From: Halobacteriovoraceae bacterium
GTDB taxonomy: Bacteria > Bdellovibrionota > Bacteriovoracia > Bacteriovoracales > Bacteriovoracaceae
NCBI GenBank assembly: GCA_002712005.1
Contig: PASP01000010.1
Coordinates: forward strand, 302,707 to 341,300
DNA: 38,594 nucleotides
Reading direction: 5' to 3'
Position 1 is the stretch's first letter. Each line of letters starts with the position of its first letter. The position numbers and the translations under genes were made by a program. Shown here piece after piece: positions 32,837-38,594 of this stretch. The notes under the pieces were generated by a model, which saw only the letters and a program-made list of their open reading frames with translations, had not been told where the DNA came from and made no database searches.

Positions 32837-33424
32837 ATGGAGTTATTAGATAAATTTAACTTTGCTCTAGAAGCGCTCGATACAAAGAAAGATAGTGCTC
32901 TCATGCAAGAAGAGATTATCTTTTCCTCAATCTCAAATAGAAGAGGTTTTAGCATTTCTCAGGAAGAATTTCAAAACTTAGGGGATGCGCTAGAGAACCA
33001 TTTTCATCATATCTTAGCCCCTATGTCTAAGAGAATCGATTTCTCTATGGCAAACTACTTTTCTACTGAAGTTCAATATAAGGAAACCTATGCTCTTGCT
33101 CTTAAGAATTTAAAGCAAGTTCTAAGTTACTTAATGGCGAGTTTTGTTTCTCAGGTAGAGACACAGATTACTTTGAGTTCAGATCAAATTGAATTGAAAT
33201 TTAAAAACTTATGTTTAAGAAAGAGGGAAGATCAACGCTCTCTACTTTTAAAAATTAAAAATAATCGCTTTTATAACGCCAAAATTGAAGAATTTAATTT
33301 TGGTAGTCGTAAGTTCTATGAAGTGACTTTAATAGGAAGTTGGAGCCTTCAGAAGAAGAAATTGCATAAATCTTACCGCTCTCAGGATGGAGCAAGGAAA
33401 GGTCAATGGGAAAACAGATTGTAG
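32837..33424 (+). CDS. Small cytoplasmic protein of unknown family
   Basis: A 195-aa protein with no signal peptide or membrane helix. An AGGA motif precedes the ATG. The N-terminal half is helical (LLDKFNFALEALD, FQNLGDALENHFHHILAP, KETYALALKNLKQVLSYLM). The second half has beta-like segments (DQIELKFKNLCLRKRE, SLLLKIKNNRFYNAKIEEF, YEVTLIGSWSL). No family recognised. Its end overlaps the next gene by 19 nt, implying translational coupling. The 147-bp gap before it contains small inverted repeats (GGTG-TAAT-CACC at 32780-32791 and a CCTTTCC/GGAAGG pair) but no convincing promoter; it may start a second transcription unit. Confidence 0.75.
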   Translation: MELLDKFNFALEALDTKKDSALMQEEIIFSSISNRRGFSISQEEFQNLGDALENHFHHILAPMSKRIDFSMANYFSTEVQYKETYALALKNLKQVLSYLMASFVSQVETQITLSSDQIELKFKNLCLRKREDQRSLLLKIKNNRFYNAKIEEFNFGSRKFYEVTLIGSWSLQKKKLHKSYRSQDGARKGQWENRL

Positions 33425-34977
33425 TATTTATTTTTCTTTTTATCGCTATGACATCGATTTCATTCCATGCCGATGCTAATGATTCTCTATTCCCTAATGG
33501 ACAATGGACATGGGAGAATATTCAAAATGATGTATCTAAACTTTCAAGAACTTCGTTCTATGAAAAATATAGAGCCGAGTTAGATAAGGCCGGTTTAGTT
33601 GTTTCGGACACTCAACAAAATGAAGAATTTCGTATTTTAAGAGCGGAAGAAATTAGAGATTCTTTGGCAAGAGTTGAAAAAGCGTTTTATGAAAAAGGCT
33701 ATTCTCAATGGAAAGAGGTATCTCAAATTGAAAAAGAATTTAATGAACTCTATGAAAGCTCTGTAGGAGCATATTCTATTCTTAAAAAAAGAGTTTATGA
33801 TTTAAATCTTGCAACTTACAAAGACAAGAATATTTCTTCTTCTGTAAAAGAGAAGGTCAATGGTGAATTAAGTGATTTATCGAGAAGGATTGATCATCAC
33901 CACAAAGCAAAATCAACACTTCCTTCACAAGCAGAAATGGTAGCAGCGCTAGGAAGTCTTTATAATCAACGCGTGGGAGCAGTTAAAACTTCTTCTTCTA
34001 GCTTTGCCCTTTCTTCTTCCCAAATCTATGGTTTATCTGCAGCGGTTGGTATTGTGATCCTATGTGGATTCTTTGCGATGATGAGAAAGAGAAAGAAAGC
34101 TCTTGAGTTAAGAAGAAGGGAAGAGGAGCAAGCGCGTGTCATTCCTGGGGCAGGATTACAAAGAACTGGGGTGATCACGATAAATGGGCGTGGAACTATT
34201 GAAACCATGAATCTTAAGGCCAGTTCTCTCTTTAACGGTGATATTAAGTGTGGAGATCAGTGGGATGATTATTTCCAAAAGAACTTCTACCGAGGTAAGA
34301 AACATCTTGGAGTAAAGGGCTTCTATCGTTATGGCCAAAATTCCAAGGTTGTATTCTATCTCAATGGACATATGGATAAAGTCTCTCAGATGAGAACCAT
34401 TGAAGTCGGACAAATGCCTTTGAAGGATTTTGATCAGGCATTAAATTTAATGGAGCGTTCATCAATTCGAGTCGACACTATGGAACTCTTTGATGGTGTT
34501 TTTTCAGAACTTATCAATTTGGGGCAAATTGATCTTTCATTAGATGTTTTTAATCTTATTCACTTTGGTAAAGGCTCTGATTTTCTTTATTTAAGTGAAT
34601 TTGAGGGTAAAAAGTATATTGGCCATGTCATAAAAGTGATTGACGCTTTTACGCGATTTAAAAACCAAGGTGAGTTATCTCGAATTGACATTGATCGGGA
34701 GGGGGGAGAGCTTCTTATTAAAGCTTCTGTTCATCATTGTTCACTCTCTGAAGATGACTTAAAAGAAAGAGTTATTTTCGAAAATAATACAGAAAAATTA
34801 AATGATATTTTATCTTCAGTGCAAAAGCTCTCTCAAAGTTATGAGAGTAGTCTCTTTGTCAAAAACCTTACTATTAATGGGGAAAGGAAAGTTGAGTTAA
34901 AGTTCAAAGTACAAGACAACTCAAATTTTCAATCTCTCCATCGAGTAAAAACTGTGGGAAATTATGCAAATGCTTAA
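33406..34977 (+). CDS. Single-pass inner-membrane protein with periplasmic coiled coil and PAS-like cytoplasmic part
   Basis: A 523-aa protein. A signal peptide (residues 1-24, ending HADA) precedes a periplasmic region of about 180 residues, mostly helical and coiled-coil-like (EEFRILRAEEIRDSLARVEKAFYEKG). A membrane helix at about 207-226 (IYGLSAAVGIVILCGFFAMM) is followed by a basic stop-transfer run. The cytoplasmic part starts with a PAS-like segment (GVITINGRGTIETMNLKASSLFNG, residues about 253-340), then about 180 residues with no clear kinase, GGDEF or cyclase motif. The AGGAAAGG Shine-Dalgarno is good. The next gene starts 14 nt before its stop. It may transmit an intracellular state to the periplasmic machine. 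The PAS call is by eye. Confidence 0.72.
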   Translation: MGKQIVVFIFLFIAMTSISFHADANDSLFPNGQWTWENIQNDVSKLSRTSFYEKYRAELDKAGLVVSDTQQNEEFRILRAEEIRDSLARVEKAFYEKGYSQWKEVSQIEKEFNELYESSVGAYSILKKRVYDLNLATYKDKNISSSVKEKVNGELSDLSRRIDHHHKAKSTLPSQAEMVAALGSLYNQRVGAVKTSSSSFALSSSQIYGLSAAVGIVILCGFFAMMRKRKKALELRRREEEQARVIPGAGLQRTGVITINGRGTIETMNLKASSLFNGDIKCGDQWDDYFQKNFYRGKKHLGVKGFYRYGQNSKVVFYLNGHMDKVSQMRTIEVGQMPLKDFDQALNLMERSSIRVDTMELFDGVFSELINLGQIDLSLDVFNLIHFGKGSDFLYLSEFEGKKYIGHVIKVIDAFTRFKNQGELSRIDIDREGGELLIKASVHHCSLSEDDLKERVIFENNTEKLNDILSSVQKLSQSYESSLFVKNLTINGERKVELKFKVQDNSNFQSLHRVKTVGNYANA

Positions 34978-35593
34978 AGGTCTTATAGCACTGGCCATAT
35001 GCACATTTAGTATTGGATCTTGGGCGAGAGCAGACTTTCATAGTGTGCTTTCTTACAATTTTGGAATGAGTAATTTTTCTGTTACTGAAAATGAAGCGGC
35101 CATTGAGCAGACGGACGATAGTGTAGCATCAGGAACTGAAGAGAGCGCGGAGTCCTCAAGTGTCTCGAGTATGGCCTTTCAACTCTCATGGGAATTTGGG
35201 CACGATGGTTCTATGGCCTACTTCTTAGATGCACAAGCTCCTTTAATGGGGGGAAGTGGTGCTGCTGTTTATAATACAAAAATAGGTTTTAATATGTATC
35301 TCAATGATCTGGGAAGCAAGTTCTCCATGAATCAATCAGGTACAACTGTCGTGATTATTCCCACTTTAAAATATTATTGGGGAGCTTCAGTAGGGGGAGG
35401 CTATGTTGTCTATCTTACTGAATCTCAAAAGAAAGGTGATATCTACTTTGGTTTAGGCCTTCACGGTGGAATGGTTTATTCCATTGGTGATACTTGGGGC
35501 ATCAAAGCCGAAGCCGGTATTACTAGAGCGACAGGAATTGAAACATCCGGAATGAAGATGGATGTGATGTTAGGAGCAACGTACTACTTATGA
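34964..35593 (+). CDS. Small outer-membrane beta-barrel protein
   Basis: A 209-aa protein (ATG 34964; a second ATG at 34970 is possible). A signal peptide ends near SWARA. Amphipathic strands with Gly and aromatic residues follow (FHSVLSYNFGMSNFSV, SSMAFQLSWEFGH, TKIGFNMYLNDLG, IYFGLGLHGGMVYSIG, MKMDVMLGATYYL), fitting a barrel of about eight strands. A Ser/Glu-rich insert (residues about 42-66) is probably an extracellular loop. It is embedded between coupled genes: 14 nt overlap before, 4 nt (ATGA) after. Likely the outer-membrane part of the complex encoded here; no family named. Confidence 0.75.
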   Translation: MQMLKGLIALAICTFSIGSWARADFHSVLSYNFGMSNFSVTENEAAIEQTDDSVASGTEESAESSSVSSMAFQLSWEFGHDGSMAYFLDAQAPLMGGSGAAVYNTKIGFNMYLNDLGSKFSMNQSGTTVVIIPTLKYYWGASVGGGYVVYLTESQKKGDIYFGLGLHGGMVYSIGDTWGIKAEAGITRATGIETSGMKMDVMLGATYYL

Positions 35594-36201
35594 AACGATT
35601 ACTCTTTTGTTTAAGTTTTATCCTTTCTCTTAGCGTAAATGCTGGGAAAGTCACTATTGACTCAAGTCCGGCAGACTGTGAAATTACAGTCATCAATCCC
35701 GAAAATGGAATGAAGACGGTTTTAGGGAAAACACCTTATGACACCGATATGGCGCAGTTGAAGTCAAATGTTGGAGATAACGGAGTGGTTCAGCTTGATA
35801 TACAAAAGGCTGGGTTTCAGAAATATCATATGGCCCTTCCTATTGTGGGAAGCTCTGATATTAAGGTTTTTGCCAATCTAGAAGTGGAGAATGATGTCAA
35901 ATTAACTCAGGATATTGATCTACTTATGGCCGATCTCTTTGATGTTCTAAGAATGGTGAGAGTTCAAGATTTTAATAATGGTATGAAGAAGTTAGAACTT
36001 CTCGAGCAGAAGTTTCCTCATTATTCCATCATCTATGAAATGAAGGGGATGATTTCTTATTTAAGAAAGAATTTTAAAGAAGCTTTAAACTTTTATCGTA
36101 AATCTTTTGGTTTAAATCCTAAGAATAGAGAAGCTTACAGAATGAAAGTTTATCTAGAAAAGAAATTTAATGTAAATCCTAACTCAGGAAGTGAGGGGTA
36201 A
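35590..36201 (+). CDS. PEGA-like plus TPR periplasmic protein
   Basis: A 203-aa protein. A signal peptide (residues 1-18) is followed by a PEGA-like domain: GKVTIDSSPADCEITVIN, LGKTPYDTDM, VQLDIQKAGFQKYHMALP. Residues about 120-195 contain TPR-like helices (FNNGMKKLELLEQKFPHYS, FKEALNFYRKSFGLNPKNREAYRM). Both domain types mediate protein or surface contacts. Its start overlaps the previous stop by 4 nt, and its stop shares one base with the start of the FliF-FliG fusion (TAATG), indicating tightly linked production. Probably a periplasmic adaptor. Confidence 0.75.
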   Translation: MKRLLFCLSFILSLSVNAGKVTIDSSPADCEITVINPENGMKTVLGKTPYDTDMAQLKSNVGDNGVVQLDIQKAGFQKYHMALPIVGSSDIKVFANLEVENDVKLTQDIDLLMADLFDVLRMVRVQDFNNGMKKLELLEQKFPHYSIIYEMKGMISYLRKNFKEALNFYRKSFGLNPKNREAYRMKVYLEKKFNVNPNSGSEG

Positions 36202-38453
36202 TGAATAAGTTAAGTAAGAGAACTCTTTTTCGTAAATTAACAGCAAGTTTTGTACTGTTCTTTATGTTTGAAGCCCTAGCTTCTGATATCAATCAACCGC
36301 TTCCTTCTTTATCATGGCAAAAAACTCAGCTCGAGGGTTTGATCATTGGAAAAGTAGAGAAAACACTTGATCGAATTTTAAAAAAGAATGAATACACTAT
36401 AGATGTTTCTCTAGAAGTAAGTGAGCCTGAAGGTCCTGAATGGAATAAGAGTGATGATCCCATGAAGAAAGGGGGAGAAAATAGTCGCTCAACGGCAAGC
36501 GCCCCAGAAGGTGAGAAAGGTAGTAAAGACGATCCCGCTGCGAAAGAAGGGGAAGAGGCCGGTAAGGATGAAAATAAAGAAGATAAGGATAATAAAGATA
36601 AGAAGAGAGATCCCGCATCTCTAAGCCCAAATAAAATCCGCTTTGATGATCAAGACTTACCCGAAACTCCGGAAGACTTTGTAGTCTTTAATAAGTTTGG
36701 TCTTGAAGCTCCATTAGTTGATGACTTCAATGATCTTCAACCCGATGGAAAGATCGTTCTTGCTATGTCAAATGGTGGAGGAGCCGGTCGAGATCCTGCT
36801 TCGTTAGAATTGGAAAATAATTTAGAAGAAGTAGAAGAAGAAAGGGATACACTCAAGTCAGAATTAGAAATTGCTAAGGCCCAAGCTGAAAAGGCGAAGC
36901 AAGCCGCTAAGAATATGAGAAGTCCAACTTCTACAGTTGAAAAAATCTGGAAATACAATCAGGCAATCGATATCTATAAGAATCTCGCCAAAGTGGATAT
37001 TCTTGTAAGAATCAGCCAAGGATTATCGGAAGAACAACGTCAAACAGCGGAAAGATTTGTGAAGGCGATTAATTTTAACTTAGGGGAAGTGAAGCCTAAA
37101 GTTAAGGTTGAATTTGTTAAACTAGGTAAAGACTTTGAGAAAAAGAATAATCCATGGGGAGACATCCTCAAAGTGATCTCTGTTTTTGGTCAATACGCGA
37201 CTCTTTTTGGAATCGTAATTGGAGTGATCCTCTTTGGAATCATGGCCAAAGGACTCATCGCTAAATATCATGAACTTAATTCAGGTACTTCTAGCCAAGG
37301 TGCTTTTACCATGGAAAACGGTGCATCTGATGAAGATGATAAGAGCGACTCGGGTAGTGGACTCGGCTCCATGCCTGGTAGTGGGCTTGATGGAGAAGCG
37401 AATCTCAATATCAATGGTGTTGAGCGTTTTAAGAACTTCATAGGACATTCTAAAGAAGACGCAATTCTACTCGTTAAGAAATGGTTAAAAGAAAAAGATA
37501 AAAATCAAATGGCCGCTCTTAAAGCTTTAGTTCAACAAATGGATAATGATGCTTTAAAGCCCATATTGATGACTCTTTCTGAATCTGAAAAGAATGAATG
37601 GCGTGAACTCTTAGAAGAAGGTCTCACTTCAGAAGAATTGGCAAGGGCCAACAGCTTCATTGGTAATCAGATTATTCAAAATATTATGGTTCCAAGCTTT
37701 ATAAAAGACCCCAATGTCTATTCGAAAATTGTTCAAGTTAAGCCCAATCAGTTTAAAAATATTGTTGAAAAAGACTTCAATACCGCATGTATGCTCTTGA
37801 GTCTCATGTCTCCAGATTTTGTAAACTCAGTATTTGCTTATTTTGACGAAGAACTGCAACAAAAACTCATTCAAGGTTCACTAAGTGTAACACCCGATCA
37901 CTTTGAAAAAGGTCAGGCCAGAATTGCAAAGGCCCTAAGCTTTATAGACGATAATCCAAAAGTACGTCCATTCCTTGATGGATTAGCAAAAATGATCCCA
38001 TCAGCGGGAAGAGACGTAGAAAGACTTCTTTATACAAATTTTATTAAAGAAGCCCCTGAATCTCGTGCAGACTTCATCTTAAGAGAATACTTCCCAGGCT
38101 TTCTCTTAAATGAACTCCCTGAAGAATTGATTAAGGCCGTATTCAATGCTTATCCTATGTCCAAGAGAGTTAAACTTCTTAAATCTCTTCCTGAGGATAC
38201 AGCAGACTACTACCTAGATATCTTCGCTCCCGCTGGAACTAAGGCCAATGACCTTATTCAAATCGAGTTTGAAACCATTGAAAGAGATGACACTCTTATC
38301 AAAGAGATTGAGGCTAATCGAGATGAATACTGGCGTGACTTCGTTAAGTTTCTACGAACTCGTTTAAAGGCGGAAAAACAATTTGCATCTCAGGTTGATG
38401 AAGTGGTTGCGATTTGGAGAGAAGATACTACTACCGAATCTAGAGCCGCTTAA
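36201..38453 (+). CDS. Natural FliF(C-terminal)-FliG-like fusion protein
   Basis: A 750-aa protein. A signal peptide covers residues 1-28. Residues 43-75 (LEGLIIGKVEKTLDRILKKNEYTIDVSLEV) resemble the FliF segment preceding its RBM3 region. An acidic/basic low-complexity linker (80-140) and a coiled coil (200-240) follow. KYNQAIDIYKNLAKVDILVRI through PKVKVEFVKL (251-308) looks like FliF RBM3. A membrane helix spans about 328-352. The cytoplasmic side has ERFKNFIGHSKEDAILLVKKWLKE (FliF tail-like), FliG N-like helices (435-495), a FliG middle-like region (505-560) and a FliG C-like end: LNELPEELIKAVFNAYPMSKRVKLLKSL. The N-terminal RBM1/2 of FliF are absent. It would put a FliG-type rotor surface directly on a membrane ring. 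Similarity was judged by eye. The gene ends the operon, divergent from motAB. Confidence 0.78.
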   Translation: MNKLSKRTLFRKLTASFVLFFMFEALASDINQPLPSLSWQKTQLEGLIIGKVEKTLDRILKKNEYTIDVSLEVSEPEGPEWNKSDDPMKKGGENSRSTASAPEGEKGSKDDPAAKEGEEAGKDENKEDKDNKDKKRDPASLSPNKIRFDDQDLPETPEDFVVFNKFGLEAPLVDDFNDLQPDGKIVLAMSNGGGAGRDPASLELENNLEEVEEERDTLKSELEIAKAQAEKAKQAAKNMRSPTSTVEKIWKYNQAIDIYKNLAKVDILVRISQGLSEEQRQTAERFVKAINFNLGEVKPKVKVEFVKLGKDFEKKNNPWGDILKVISVFGQYATLFGIVIGVILFGIMAKGLIAKYHELNSGTSSQGAFTMENGASDEDDKSDSGSGLGSMPGSGLDGEANLNINGVERFKNFIGHSKEDAILLVKKWLKEKDKNQMAALKALVQQMDNDALKPILMTLSESEKNEWRELLEEGLTSEELARANSFIGNQIIQNIMVPSFIKDPNVYSKIVQVKPNQFKNIVEKDFNTACMLLSLMSPDFVNSVFAYFDEELQQKLIQGSLSVTPDHFEKGQARIAKALSFIDDNPKVRPFLDGLAKMIPSAGRDVERLLYTNFIKEAPESRADFILREYFPGFLLNELPEELIKAVFNAYPMSKRVKLLKSLPEDTADYYLDIFAPAGTKANDLIQIEFETIERDDTLIKEIEANRDEYWRDFVKFLRTRLKAEKQFASQVDEVVAIWREDTTTESRAA

Positions 38454-38473
38454 ACTGACCCCTTTAAGTGGAG

Positions 38474-38594
38474 TTATCGGTGATTAAAGAGCCTTGGCTT
38501 TTTAATCCCATCGATTATCTGATTGTGATAAATCGCGTAGATGGCCAAAAAATCTAACAGTCGATCTACGCGCTTTGTTGTGCACCAAGTCCTT
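38474..38594 (-). CDS. C-terminal end of an unidentified convergent protein (partial)
   Basis: The minus strand holds a 39-codon open frame running into the window edge and ending at TAA (38474-38476): WCTTKRVDRLLDFLAIYAIY, then HNQIIDGIKKPRLFNHR. The amphipathic, aromatic pattern looks like a real protein end and faintly like the end of some transposases or integrases, but I cannot name it. Another minus-strand frame is also open here (DLVHNKARRSTVRF...NRWD), so the frame is not certain. It converges on the FliF-FliG gene with 20 bp between stops. Confidence 0.35.
   Translation of the reverse strand, partial: RTWCTTKRVDRLLDFLAIYAIYHNQIIDGIKKPRLFNHR

Noticed and set aside
38486-38503. AAAGAGCC-TT-GGCTTTTT as a terminator after the FliF-FliG gene
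   Set aside because: The loop is too small and one pair is a G-T wobble; a shorter stem of six pairs would be weak. It also lies inside the likely convergent coding end.
38534-38572. 9-bp inverted repeat CGCGTAGAT / ATCTACGCG
   Set aside because: Falls within the probable minus-strand coding tail, with no T tract and a 21-nt loop. It could be chance; no tRNA or known structure fits.
1-38594. CRISPR arrays, rRNA or tRNA genes, complete insertion sequences or prophage
   Set aside because: No regularly spaced repeats, RNA signatures, transposase pairs with terminal repeats, or phage structural operon were seen. The tail-fibre-like adhesin stands alone and is a lipoprotein.

Overview
The window looks like chromosomal DNA from a predatory-type member of the Bdellovibrionota, closest in style to Bacteriovorax, Halobacteriovorax or Peredibacter. 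This is an inference from gene content: an AT-rich genome, many envelope proteins unlike common families, a tail-fibre-like lipoprotein adhesin with an S74 chaperone end, a FecR / TPR-barrel / CHASE2-cyclase operon, very large Fn3 and HYDIN-like lipoproteins, and MotA/MotB genes outside any canonical flagellar cluster. No RNA genes, CRISPR array or complete mobile element were seen. No stretch over about 200 bases lacks a gene.

Region 1 (1-6570): the tail of an unidentified gene, a strong terminator, a secreted papain-like protease (minus strand), and a 5.3-kb adhesin reading frame. The adhesin is interrupted by one in-frame TAA that splits it into a 535-aa lipoprotein head and a large VGIGT-repeat / S74 remainder.

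Region 2 (6577-13855, minus strand): an operon of FecR-domain protein, TPR plus outer-membrane barrel, and CHASE2 adenylate cyclase. The cyclase is broken by one in-frame TAG inside its catalytic domain. Upstream lies a separate pair made of a DUF3943-like protein and a small barrel.

Region 3 (13873-15316): hemF (aerobic coproporphyrinogen III oxidase) and a Tat-exported HiPIP ferredoxin.

Region 4 (15320-18747, minus strand): motA, motB, a small membrane-anchored protein, and a membrane protein with about 150 residues of three-residue 'Lxx' periodicity.

Region 5 (18932-38453, plus strand, divergent from motA): three large lipoproteins (two tandem Fn3-type paralogues, the second with a C-terminal FGE/SUMF1-like fold, then a HYDIN-like 1664-aa protein). 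They are followed by a protein with a Pro/Glu/Lys linker and a predicted barrel, a small soluble protein, a single-pass inner-membrane protein with a PAS-like cytoplasmic part, a barrel, a PEGA+TPR protein, and a 750-aa natural fusion resembling the C-terminal part of FliF joined to FliG. Many of these genes overlap, which suggests translational coupling.

The most interesting proposal is that regions 4 and 5 encode one envelope-spanning, non-flagellar motor: MotAB-type stators acting on a FliF-FliG-like rotor, connected through periplasmic, outer-membrane and lipoprotein parts to surface structures. It could serve gliding or prey contact. The gene families are read from the sequence; the assembled machine is inference. 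The last 121 bases hold the end of an unidentified convergent gene.
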